This document shows, one piece after another, positions 26,109-37,700 of a stretch of 64,000 bases of DNA. Source of the stretch: Paenibacillus sp. R14(2021). GTDB taxonomy: Bacteria > Bacillota > Bacilli > Paenibacillales > Paenibacillaceae. Made by a program: the position numbers and the translations under genes. Each line of letters starts with the position of its first letter. Position 1 is the stretch's first letter. Under the pieces are notes generated by a model. The model was not told the origin of the DNA, ran no database searches, and worked only from the letters and a program-made list of their open reading frames with translations. Where the stretch lies: assembly GCF_019431355.1 (NCBI RefSeq), contig NZ_CP080269.1, positions 2,508,501 to 2,572,500 of the forward strand, written 5' to 3'.

Positions 26109-27686
26109 ATGTATTCAATCCTGCTTGTGGACGACGAAAAGATGGAATTGGAGACGCTTTCGCACTATGTGCCGTGGGAGGCGATGAATATCGCCGTCGC
26201 CGGGACGGCGAAGAATGGAAGAGAAGCGCTCGAGCTGGCGAAGCTGCTGGATCCAGACATTATCTTGACCGATGTGCGCATGCCGATCATGGACGGACTG
26301 GAGTTCGCGAAGCGAGCCAAGCAGCACAGCAAACGGGTAAAAATCGTATTTTTAAGCGGTCATGACGAATTTCAATATATCAAAGCGGCGCTCTCCGTGG
26401 AAGCGTCCGGCTATTTATTAAAGCCGATCGATCATGACGAGCTTCGGCAGCTGATGGAGAAAGTCAAGCTGAAGTGCGATGAAGCGAGGCTGGCGGAGCA
26501 GACGGAAGCCATGGTGAAGGAGAAGCTCCTGCGCACGCTGCTCATCGAGCAGAACGGCGAAGTCCGAGCGGAAGCGGCAAACAAGCTGCTGCGGCTGGAC
26601 GGCATGCCGAATTTGTTTCGCGGCGCACTGCGAGCCGCCTGCCTGACGCTGAGCTGGACGAACGCGGATCAGAGCTCGGCCTCCGGAAGCAGCAGGCCGA
26701 AGCAGTTGGAAGCCAGCGTAAGCGAAGCCGTCCATTCCAGACTGAAGACGCTCGGCTACGCGGGAGAGCTCGTTGATTGGGAGTACGGTACATTTGCCGC
26801 CCTCTACCCCGCCGCTCATCCCGATCATACCGATGAGCTGTGGAAGAACCTCCAGAAGGAAATGGCCGAAAGCTTCCCCGTTCAGCTCACCGTCGGCATT
26901 TCCCGCGCCGGCAGCCGGCTTGAGGAGGCGCTGAACCTGTTCAAGGATGCCCGTATCGCGGCAGAGCATGCCTTCTATTATGGGAAGGGCGCGCTGCTGC
27001 GACTGGAAGAGATGCGAGCACCGCTTACGGAGGAAATCGGCATCGAAGCGTATCAAACGGCGATATGCCGCGCGATCGGGCAGCTGAAGCCCGAGGAAGC
27101 GGAGCTGGAGATCGAACGGTTCATGGGAAGCCTCAAGGACCGTTACGTGCACCGCCATTTGGCGCGGGCCGCCGCCGTTCGGCTGCTTTCTGCCGTTAAG
27201 CAGCAGCTCGGCTCCTCCATGAAAGATACGGAGGCCGGGCCGATTCACGGCGAGTGGGAAATCATGAACAACTGCGAGGTGCTTGATGACATCGGCGACT
27301 ATCTCAAGCATGTGTGCGGAAGCTTGATTCTCGTCCTCTCGGAGAAGGATAAGGACCGTCACCTGCAAATCGCCCGCAATATCGAGGCCATCATTGACCG
27401 TTCCTGCCACCAGCCGATTTCGGTCGAGGATATTGCGAAGGAAATTTACCTGTCGCCGAACTACATTCGCACGATCTTTAGGGAAAAGATGGGCCGCACC
27501 ATTTTGGAAGCGGTTACGGACAAGCGAATGGAACGCGCTTCCGCACTGCTTGCTGACAAATCGCTGAAGATTCACGAGATTGCCGGTCAGGTCGGCTACG
27601 AGAACGTCTCGTATTTCTGCTCGTTATTCCACAAGACCACAGGCGTCACGCCTAACCAGTACAGAAAACAATTTTATGGCAATTGA
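26109..27686 (+). CDS. YesN-type response regulator with AraC DNA-binding domain
   Basis: 525 residues. Receiver domain at about 1-125 with acidic pair VDDE and phospho-acceptor Asp55 (IILTDVRMP). The middle is a linker domain (about 135-400) of the YesN class. The C-terminal AraC domain (about 425-523) has two helix-turn-helices (ISVEDIAKEIYLSPNYIRTIF; KIHEIAGQVGYENVSYF). In this family the regulator activates a neighbouring sugar ABC operon when the cognate kinase senses sugar or a loaded binding protein. Here the divergent ABC/glycosidase operon is the obvious target. Confidence 0.93.
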   Translation: MYSILLVDDEKMELETLSHYVPWEAMNIAVAGTAKNGREALELAKLLDPDIILTDVRMPIMDGLEFAKRAKQHSKRVKIVFLSGHDEFQYIKAALSVEASGYLLKPIDHDELRQLMEKVKLKCDEARLAEQTEAMVKEKLLRTLLIEQNGEVRAEAANKLLRLDGMPNLFRGALRAACLTLSWTNADQSSASGSSRPKQLEASVSEAVHSRLKTLGYAGELVDWEYGTFAALYPAAHPDHTDELWKNLQKEMAESFPVQLTVGISRAGSRLEEALNLFKDARIAAEHAFYYGKGALLRLEEMRAPLTEEIGIEAYQTAICRAIGQLKPEEAELEIERFMGSLKDRYVHRHLARAAAVRLLSAVKQQLGSSMKDTEAGPIHGEWEIMNNCEVLDDIGDYLKHVCGSLILVLSEKDKDRHLQIARNIEAIIDRSCHQPISVEDIAKEIYLSPNYIRTIFREKMGRTILEAVTDKRMERASALLADKSLKIHEIAGQVGYENVSYFCSLFHKTTGVTPNQYRKQFYGN

Positions 27687-27697
27687 GGGGGACCACC

Positions 27698-29497
27698 GTG
27701 CGACGCTTGCTTGACCGATTCTTGATACGGCCCTTCCTGGATATGCGTCTTCGCAACAAGCTGTTCGTGGCGCTTGGACTCGTTTCCGTTGCGCCCCTCC
27801 TCTTCTTCGCCGTCTATTCCTACGAAACGATGAAGAAAGAGCTGAGTCGTCAAATGTACGCCAGCATGACCACAACGACCGACCAGATCGGATCCAATCT
27901 GAAGATGAAGCTGGATGCGTATGCCAAGGTCTCCTCTTCGCTCTATCTGGACCGGCGGCTGCGCGACTTCCTGTCGGCGGATTACACGAACAGTGACGCG
28001 TATATCGATGGCTATGATTATATCGACGGGGTGTTTCGCAGCATGCTCGTCACGAATTCCGACATTACGAGCATTTCGATTTACCAGGACAATTTCACCC
28101 TGCCGCCGGACCAAGTGTTTATCCGGCGCACGAACGATACCGTCCGGCAAGCGCCTTGGTACAAGGCGGCAAGCACAGCTTACGGCAATGTGACCTTCAC
28201 GCCGATGGCGGCCACCAACCCAACCGATCAGCAAGTCACACAGGGCGTTCAAGAGCGCAAGCCATCCCGAATCGTGCTCGCCCGTCTGCTCGACAACGAC
28301 AGCCTCAACTATCCTTACGGTGTCCTGACGATGGACATCCCCGAGAACGACCTATATGCGCTCATGGAGAAGGAGAATAAGAACAAGGATTTGTTTATCG
28401 TGTCGGACAAAGGCTTCATTATCTCCGGCCGTGACAAGGGCAAGCTGAACCATCAGCTGAGCGATTATGTCAAGGGAAGCTGGGGATCCGGCAATACCGG
28501 CACCTTCCTTGGAGAATACGACAACGAGAGCGTCTACGTCGTATACAACACGATCGAGAACGGCTGGAAGGTCGTCTCCATCGTCTCCTACGACAATCTG
28601 CTAAGCAATGTGAAGCTCGCGTTCTCCCGTCTGTTCACGCTGGCGAGCTTCAGCGTCGTAATTGCTATTATTCTGATCTATATCGCCGCCCGCATGTTTA
28701 CCAAGCGGATCGAGACGCTGCTGCAGATTACGCGCCGGATCGAGCGCGAGGACTTCGAGGTGCAGGCGGGTTCGATCTCGCATGACGAAATCGGCCGGCT
28801 CATGTTCGCCATGACGAAGATGGCCCGCCGCATGAAAGCGCTGATTAACGAAGTATACAAGAAGGAAATCGCGAAGAAGGAAGCCGAGATGAACATGCTG
28901 CAGGCGCAGATCAATCCGCACTTCCTTTACAACACGCTTGCTTCCATATCGGCACTAGCTGTTCGGAATCATGACGACCGGATTCAAGCCATGGTCACGC
29001 ATCTTGCCAAGTTCTACCGCATCTCGCTGAACAAAGGGAAAACGATCGTAAGCCTCGGCGAAGAATTGAAGCTGACCAATTCTTACATTATGATCCAGCA
29101 GCTTCGGTTCAACGGCCTGCTGCATATGCATTACCTGGTCGAAGATGCCGCACTTCCCTATCCTGTCGTCAAGCTGGTGCTTCAGCCCTTCATCGAGAAT
29201 GCCATCAACCATGCCATCTGGGATGACGATGCCGGCATCAATATCATTATTAAAGCACGCGTCGAGGAAGATACGCTCATTCTTGAAGTCATCGACGACG
29301 GCATGGGCATGCGACCGGAAACGCTGGAGAGACTCCGCAGGGAAGACACCGGGGACAGCGCATCCGGGTACGGCATCCGAAACGTCGACCGGCGTATCAA
29401 GATGACGTTCGGCACCGATTACGGGGTCCATATTCACAGCCGCTTCGGGATCGGCACGACGGTGCAGCTGCGGGTTCCTTTGAGCGGACCCTTGTAA
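27698..29497 (+). CDS. YesM-type sensor histidine kinase
   Basis: The start chosen is the GTG at 27698 behind GAGGGGG, 11 bp after the regulator stop; this gives 599 residues. Layout: membrane segment near 25-45, extracytoplasmic Cache-like sensor (about 50-300), second membrane segment (VVIAIILIYIAARMF), HAMP linker, His_kinase domain with QINPHFLYNT (phospho-acceptor His408), then an HATPase domain with FIENAINHAIW and DDGMGM. It should sense an extracytoplasmic sugar signal and phosphorylate the regulator encoded before it. Confidence 0.93.
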   Translation: MRRLLDRFLIRPFLDMRLRNKLFVALGLVSVAPLLFFAVYSYETMKKELSRQMYASMTTTTDQIGSNLKMKLDAYAKVSSSLYLDRRLRDFLSADYTNSDAYIDGYDYIDGVFRSMLVTNSDITSISIYQDNFTLPPDQVFIRRTNDTVRQAPWYKAASTAYGNVTFTPMAATNPTDQQVTQGVQERKPSRIVLARLLDNDSLNYPYGVLTMDIPENDLYALMEKENKNKDLFIVSDKGFIISGRDKGKLNHQLSDYVKGSWGSGNTGTFLGEYDNESVYVVYNTIENGWKVVSIVSYDNLLSNVKLAFSRLFTLASFSVVIAIILIYIAARMFTKRIETLLQITRRIEREDFEVQAGSISHDEIGRLMFAMTKMARRMKALINEVYKKEIAKKEAEMNMLQAQINPHFLYNTLASISALAVRNHDDRIQAMVTHLAKFYRISLNKGKTIVSLGEELKLTNSYIMIQQLRFNGLLHMHYLVEDAALPYPVVKLVLQPFIENAINHAIWDDDAGINIIIKARVEEDTLILEVIDDGMGMRPETLERLRREDTGDSASGYGIRNVDRRIKMTFGTDYGVHIHSRFGIGTTVQLRVPLSGPL

Positions 29498-29518
29498 GGC
29501 TGATTAGGCTTAGCCGGA

Positions 29519-29568
29519 AAAACAGCAGGAGCCAAGGACGGTATAACGTCCTTGGCTCCTGCTGTTTT
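29519..29568. terminator. Strong terminator after the kinase gene
   Basis: A perfect 22-bp stem (29519-29540 with 29547-29568) ending TGCTGTTTT. It serves the kinase gene (+) and, by its A run, probably also the M48 gene (-). A related hairpin lies at 31043-31094. Confidence 0.85.
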
Positions 29569-29624
29569 GAATAAACGATGCAAATTAAATTGGTTATACA
29601 TGGGATGTAATCCAGCCGCCTCTG

Positions 29625-30911
29625 TCACCAATACAATTGGTCTTGAAACTCAAGAATTAGTTTCTTTTGCATACGAGGCTCCAATTCTTTCAGCTCCGTC
29701 TCCAGATTGACCACATGCTCGTCCGAAATGCGCACGCCTGCGCTGGCATGATAATGATGCTGCATAAATTGCAGCCGATAAGCACTCGGCGGATGCGTAT
29801 AATGGAGCCTCGAGCCTTCCAGCAGCTCGATGCGTCTGATTCGCTCGCGTTCGCGATCGGGCATCGCGTCAACAATCCCCTTGTACGCATCGAAGAAACT
29901 CCCCGTATGCTGATTCAACACATGGCGCTGCAGCGCGGTCCTAAACGTCTGCGCGCCGTACATTTTCTCCGCCAGCCCAAGGGCGGCGTCGGTACCGCCG
30001 ACTTCGGCGCTCTTGTAATCGGCTAAATACTCGCTTTTTTGCGATTCGTAGAAATACAGATGAATATACAAATTTGCCAGTAACCAAGGCACATAGGAAA
30101 GCAGCCCCAATATATATCTGGAAATGAGTACCGTCAAATTCCTTTCAATCTCACCTGCGTCCTGCGGATCCATCAGTTCGCTCCATCTGAGCAACGTCCG
30201 ATAAGCAGTCAGCGTAAAGTGGCCGCTAAGGCTGTCCTGGTTAACGCCGTGCGCGATTTCATGGCTGATCAGCGCCACTTTCTCCTCGCTGCTCAAGATG
30301 CAGAATAACGGCAGCCCGAGCGTAACGTATCGCTTCATGCGCCACCCTGCCTGTTGGTAACTTGCGTTATAACGATGATCGATAATAAGCCCATCGATTC
30401 TCGGGAGCTTCATATAATCACTAACCTCGTCCACCAGTCCGTAGAGTGCACCGTTTTCTTCTCTGGATAAGAGAACGCCGTCCATTTCTAGTTTCGGTAA
30501 CCGAGGCGCCGAGAACCAAACGGCAAGCGCGGCGATTAAGCCGATGATGATATCAAAATAGTATGGCCCCCGAATGCCTTTAATGATTAATACGCAAGCC
30601 CCCACAGCCATAGTCGCCGTAATGCCGTGAATCAGCGTGGCGAAGCCCATTGTGGCGAGCTTATTTTTCGTCAGCCTGGGTCGGAAGCCCTTCTCATTCA
30701 TCATATCGCGAAGCAGCTTCGAACCGAGCTTTCGCCCAAGCCTAAGATACGCAGCCGCGAATCGATCATGCGTTATGGATTCGAATGCTTTAAGATTCCA
30801 TCCGCACTCGCACCAAGATGGATAATGCCAATGCTTGGGTACCTGTTTGCCGCATTGCGGACAGCTTTCGAAAGATACCATATGGCTTACCGGAATTTCT
30901 TGTGTTTGCAC
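29625..30911 (-). CDS. Membrane-bound M48-family zinc metalloprotease with zinc ribbon
   Basis: 428 residues from a GTG at 30909-30911 behind AGAGGAGAG. A cytosolic zinc ribbon lies near the N-terminus (CPQCG and CECGW, about 17-37). Two membrane segments follow near 105-150. The catalytic motif is HEIAHGVNQD, and the third ligand is the Glu of SEYLAD, both features of HtpX/Ste24-like M48 peptidases. Such enzymes cleave membrane or misfolded proteins. The ribbon-M48 fusion is uncommon relative to plain HtpX. It is flanked by two similar terminators and looks monocistronic. Confidence 0.87.
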   Translation of the reverse strand: MQTQEIPVSHMVSFESCPQCGKQVPKHWHYPSWCECGWNLKAFESITHDRFAAAYLRLGRKLGSKLLRDMMNEKGFRPRLTKNKLATMGFATLIHGITATMAVGACVLIIKGIRGPYYFDIIIGLIAALAVWFSAPRLPKLEMDGVLLSREENGALYGLVDEVSDYMKLPRIDGLIIDHRYNASYQQAGWRMKRYVTLGLPLFCILSSEEKVALISHEIAHGVNQDSLSGHFTLTAYRTLLRWSELMDPQDAGEIERNLTVLISRYILGLLSYVPWLLANLYIHLYFYESQKSEYLADYKSAEVGGTDAALGLAEKMYGAQTFRTALQRHVLNQHTGSFFDAYKGIVDAMPDRERERIRRIELLEGSRLHYTHPPSAYRLQFMQHHYHASAGVRISDEHVVNLETELKELEPRMQKKLILEFQDQLYW

Positions 30912-31042
30912 GAATATGCTCTCCTCTGTTATGTAAATTGCCAGCCGACTCCCTACAGCTGTTATTCGTTATGCTGTGCTTTCCACCATAGTTGACTTCA
31001 TTCGATGATTCGACAAAACGATAGAAAAACCTTCCAAATGCG

Positions 31043-31094
31043 AAAAAACAGCAGCTGCCAAGGACGATTAATAAAGTCCCAGGCTGCTACTGTT
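31043..31094 (-). terminator. Terminator of rph
   Basis: AAACAGCAG..CCAAGGAC pairs imperfectly with GTCC..GGCTGCTACTGTTT. On the minus strand six T follow. Its sequence resembles the hairpin at 29519-29568. Confidence 0.75.
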
Positions 31095-31131
31095 TGTTTA
31101 AACGATTGGTGGGATTTAACCTATTCAGCCA

Positions 31132-33738
<2,607 letters not shown>

Positions 33739-33762
33739 CTAACCATTAAATTGAGAAAACAT

Positions 33763-33791
33763 TTGACAAGAGTTTACCGGCATGGTAGGAT
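33763..33791 (+). promoter_or_regulatory. Plus-strand promoter inside the rph leader region
   Basis: TTGACA (33763-33768), exactly 17 bp, then TAGGAT (33786-33791). It points away from rph, although no protein gene follows on the plus strand. Confidence 0.5.
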
Positions 33792-33845
33792 TAAATTGTA
33801 AGATGTTATATTAATGTTCATATGACTATAAACAGTCGTGATATG

Positions 33846-33874
33846 ATTATATCATGGTGTCTATTTATGTGCAA
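33846..33874 (-). promoter_or_regulatory. SigA promoter of rph
   Basis: On the minus strand TTGCAC (complement of 33869-33874), a 17-bp spacer, and a perfect TATAAT (complement of 33846-33851). Start site near 33839, giving a leader of about 113 nt before the rph ATG. The -10 lies in a small palindrome (GATATGAT/ATATCAT). Confidence 0.65.
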
Positions 33875-33879
33875 TATTT

Positions 33880-33912
33880 AAGAACCTGGTAAAGTAGCCC
33901 AGGTTCTTTTTT
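33880..33912 (+). terminator. Rho-independent terminator of the candidate small RNA
   Basis: AAGAACCTGG (33880-33889) and CCAGGTTCTT (33899-33908) form a perfect stem followed by a T run on the plus strand. On the minus strand the run is broken (TTAAATATT), so it is not mainly a terminator for the gene at 34039. 33913-34038 is AT-rich with no gene. Confidence 0.7.
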
Positions 33913-34038
33913 GATTTTCCGCTGCTATTTAGTTATATCAAAAACATATTGATATTGTTGTTTGGAGCATTTGATAATAAAATCCGTGATTAACATGCTG
34001 CCAAGCCGACTTGCAACAATTTAAATAGCATTGGGTTT

Positions 34039-34596
34039 TTAACTATATTCTATTTCTTTCCGGTCATCCGTACGATCGTACCGAATCCAGCTCATCTCTT
34101 CGATACCGAGCAGCTCTTTAAACTTCTCTACAGCAATGAAATCCTCCTCACCAAACGATAGGTTCCCGGCAAGGAGTTCTTCAATAGCTTTGATCTGCTC
34201 TTCCCTCAGTTCGAATACCCTAAAAGCTTCGGCTTGGGGATTTTGGTTCATATAACCCTCCAACACGGAAGCCCCCACTTCGCCGTATTCATCCATCAGC
34301 TCTTCGATATCTCCGTCCATCAACTCGTAAAGCACCTGAAGATTCGAAACGACTTCTCCTCCTTGCAATATTTCAAACCCCCAGCCATGATCCTCCAGGT
34401 TGGTAAAGTACAAGATTGGACAATGTGCCGATAACGTCTTGAGCTGCTGCGATGCCGCAAATTCGCCGTCTTCCGATGTGAAGAATGCCAGCCACTTCTC
34501 ACTTAGCTTAAGCATTGGCGTACCTGCAGGGAGCTTTTCAATAAGCTTTGGTTGATCAACCGTTCGAATGATATTGCCGTATGTAAATTCACTCAT
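34039..34596 (-). CDS. Acidic soluble protein of unknown function
   Basis: The start chosen is the ATG at 34594-34596 (MSEFTYGN) behind AGAGAGGTG; an in-frame start 48 bp upstream has no RBS. 185 residues, rich in Glu and Asp, with no membrane segment, signal or metal motif. An alpha/beta N-terminal half (KLSEKWLAFFTSEDGEFAASQ) leads to a helical, very acidic C-terminal half (VLYELMDGDIEELMDEYGE; IKAIEELLAGNLSFGEED). I do not recognise a family. It is a single gene between rph and the secreted glycosidase. Confidence 0.7.
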   Translation of the reverse strand: MSEFTYGNIIRTVDQPKLIEKLPAGTPMLKLSEKWLAFFTSEDGEFAASQQLKTLSAHCPILYFTNLEDHGWGFEILQGGEVVSNLQVLYELMDGDIEELMDEYGEVGASVLEGYMNQNPQAEAFRVFELREEQIKAIEELLAGNLSFGEEDFIAVEKFKELLGIEEMSWIRYDRTDDRKEIEYS

Positions 34597-34707
34597 ACTT
34601 GCACCTCTCTCTGAATCGATCAACAACTGATCTGAATCCTTCATTAATTCGTGGGAAGCGCGACGAATTCCTTCGTGAAAAAGTATTGCACCTGACCCAA
34701 ATCGCCA

Positions 34708-34738
34708 AAAAGCCGGGGAGGCGATGCTCCCCGGCTTT
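34708..34738 (-). terminator. Terminator of the secreted GH-D enzyme gene
   Basis: AAAAGCCGGGGAG pairs perfectly with CTCCCCGGCTTTT around a 6-nt loop, with T runs on both strands. Confidence 0.85.
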
Positions 34739-34766
34739 TCTTCGCGCTATCAGCGCCTACTTCTTG

Positions 34767-37700
34767 CTAATGATCGCCGTGCTGCTTCGCCGGCTCCAAG
34801 CGGTACAGCTTCGACTCCATGCCTTCCAGCTGTACGGTTAGTTGACCCTTCGCTTCGGCACTCGCATTCGTCCACAAATCGGTCAGCTTATAGCTCGTCG
34901 AACCGTCCAGTCCAGCCCGCGCCAGGTCAATCGTCTTGCTAACCGGCGTCTTGCCGTAATTGAACACGGCCAAATAATAGCCGTCCTTATCCTTCAGCAC
35001 GAACGTATCTGCCGCCCGCGCGCCAGTATTACCCTCCGTCGCCCCGAAAGCTTTGCCTAGCTTAGCAACATCCAACACGCTCTTGTTGGTCAGAAGCGTC
35101 GTCATATAGTCCTGCGCCTGTTGGTTATGAACATCGTCGGAGTTCAGGAAGACGGTTCCCGATATGACGGCGGAGTTCACCCGCGAACGTGCTTCGATTA
35201 ACGATCCCGCACGCGACAACGCCATATGGTCGGGATCCGTGTAACGATAGATCGTGCCGTTCTGCCACCAGCCGTACGTAAGCGCGTTCAGCTCGAATTC
35301 CGTATCGGATATGCTTCCGAATGTGTCGGTCGCGATCCGGCGGCTGTGCGCGTATTGGCTCGGGAAGAGCGGCGCTATGGATTCGCTGATGAACATCTGG
35401 TCCGCGATCAATCCGTCGACATAAGCCATGCCTTGATTATAGGCTTGCGTGCCCGTTCGAACGCCCGGGTCGAAGTGACTGCCTTCCAGTGCGCCGTGCG
35501 TCAAGAAATCCAGCTTGATATACGTAAATCCAAGGTTCTTGAATTTCTTCAAATAATAGTCCATCCGCTGCTTAGCACCGGGATGCGTCGGGTCGACGGC
35601 ATAGGCGCCGTCCAGCTTCGGCAATAATTTGCCGTCCGCGTCCCGGAGTAGAATATCGCCGTATTTGTAGGTCGAGCCCTCTACGGCTTGGTCCATATTA
35701 TCGCCCCAATAAACGAAGGGTCCCCAGTAAATGCCTGCCTGCTGCCCGTTGCGTTTGATGGTCTTCACCGCATCCTCAAGCTGCGTGTCGGACAGATTGT
35801 CCCAGTATGAATCCATGTTGATATAGGTTGTGCCCTTGTTGGAGAAGCCCTTCTTCTGCAAATTATCCTTCACGTAATTCGAGGTGTCGATTACGTCTTG
35901 GTACGATAGTCTGCTCTCGTAAGCAGCCCAGCTGTTCCAACCCACCGGCACGCCATCCGGTACATGCTTGCCGAATTCAAGCGGCGGCGCAATGACGGCA
36001 TTCGCCTGACCATATGCCTCCATGCCCGTACGATAATCGTCATAAAAGCCGACGAAAACCATTGGCGACAGCAACTGCGTTCCGGTCAGCGTACCATGCG
36101 GCTGCGAATCATGCGTCTTAGCGGAAGAAGCACCGCCGTAGACCTCCAGCGCGTTCAGCCGGTTATTGTCGCCGGTGAACCGGATACCCGTCTTCCACGT
36201 ATCGTGCGTGACGGAACCGACCACAAGACCGCTGCGGCTCGCGTTGTCATAGACCGCCGACACTTCATAGCTCGTGTCGGATGAATTGATCGGCACCGCT
36301 TGATGGCGGATCCACATGTCATTGTCATACGGCACGGACAGGACCCGTCCGTCCGTTACGCTGCCGACATCGATGCCTCCGGTTGTGTTCGTGACGAGCG
36401 GCGCAAAATAATTCGCGCTGACCGGCGAGTCAGCCGCCGCTTCCGTGCGCGTGAAGAAATACGTCTCGCCTGCGTAGAAGCTGTAGAGCTGTTTCAACGT
36501 CGGCTTGCCCTCCGACTTGTTGATAATGCTAAGCGTAATGCCTTTGCCGAAGCCGTCCTTAACCGGTTTAATGTCGTTCATCGAGAAGCTGTGCGAGCTA
36601 TAGCAGCTGCTCGCCTCGTCGCCGAACTTGCTGTAAATACCGGAGGCCGCGGTCTTCCCATTCCACGCGTAGGAAGCCATGCCGGACTTCAGGTCTAGCA
36701 TGACCGTATATTTCCCATTATCGACGACAACCGCACCGGCGTACTGCTTCACCGAGACGGACTGGTACGCCTTGGTTGCGACGGCGCTGCCGAGCTGCAG
36801 CGGTGCGGCATCCGCCCGTTCGCAGGGCTGAACTGCGCTACCGCTGCCCGCCGTGACGACGAGCTTATCGAAGTCAGGCGAGTAGCCGCCGCCGTCCGAG
36901 AATAGAATCGTGTTGCTGCCCGCGTTCAGCGAGGCTGCGAACGCATAGGTTCCGGTCGTATTCCAATCTGCGGTTGCAGGGAACAGTATATTTTGCGCGG
37001 CCCCGCCGTTCACGCTGACATCCGCGGCCCTTGCATCGCCGGAAATATAATGCACCGTAATCGTATAGCTGCCTGCGGTCGGAACCGTGATGTTGTTAAA
37101 CAGCAGGGAGGCGCCTTGATACAGATTGCCGACCTTCTTCCCGCCCGAGCAGCTGCCGCATTCCGCGATCTTCGCATTGCCGCCCAGCGTGTTGACCGGC
37201 GCCTCGGCTTCATAACCTGACGCCGCCTGCGACAGCTCGATTCGATCGATGTCAGGCGAATATTGGCCGCCGTCTGCGAACAGAATCGTATTCTCGCCTT
37301 TGTTCAGCGTGACCGTCAGCGACATGCTGCCGACCGTATTCCAATCCGAGGTTTTCTCGAAATCGATATGCTGGGACGCGCCTGCGTTTACCGAGATGTC
37401 GGCGCTGCGCGGGTCGCCGGAAATGTACGCAACCGTCAGCTTGTACGTGCCCGCCGTCTGCGCCTCTACATGGTTGAACTGCAGCGAGGCACCTTGGTAC
37501 AAATTGCCGACCTTCTTCCCGCCCGAGCAGCTGGCGCAATCGGATACCGACGCGTTGCCGGACAGCGTATTCGACGCCGCTTCCGCTTCATAGCCGTCGA
37601 CTGCAGGCCGAATATCGATTTTATCGAAATCAGGCGCATAGCCGCCGCCGTCGGCAATATCGATCGTGTTGTTCCCTTTAACCAGCGCCATGCGGATGGT

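Larger units (their letters stand above)
33798..33912 (+). ncRNA. Candidate small RNA antisense to the rph leader
   Basis: Defined by the plus-strand promoter at 33763-33791 and the terminator at 33880-33912. The predicted transcript is about 115 nt, contains an internal stem (CATATGACT..AGTC..ATATG, about 33820-33846), has no ORF with an RBS, and its first ~40 nt are complementary to the rph 5' leader. It matches no RNA family I know. Confidence 0.35.

Noticed and set aside
26418..27575. A 385-residue open frame on the minus strand.
   Set aside because: Antisense to the response-regulator gene, whose domains and RBS are clear; no recognisable domain in the antisense product.
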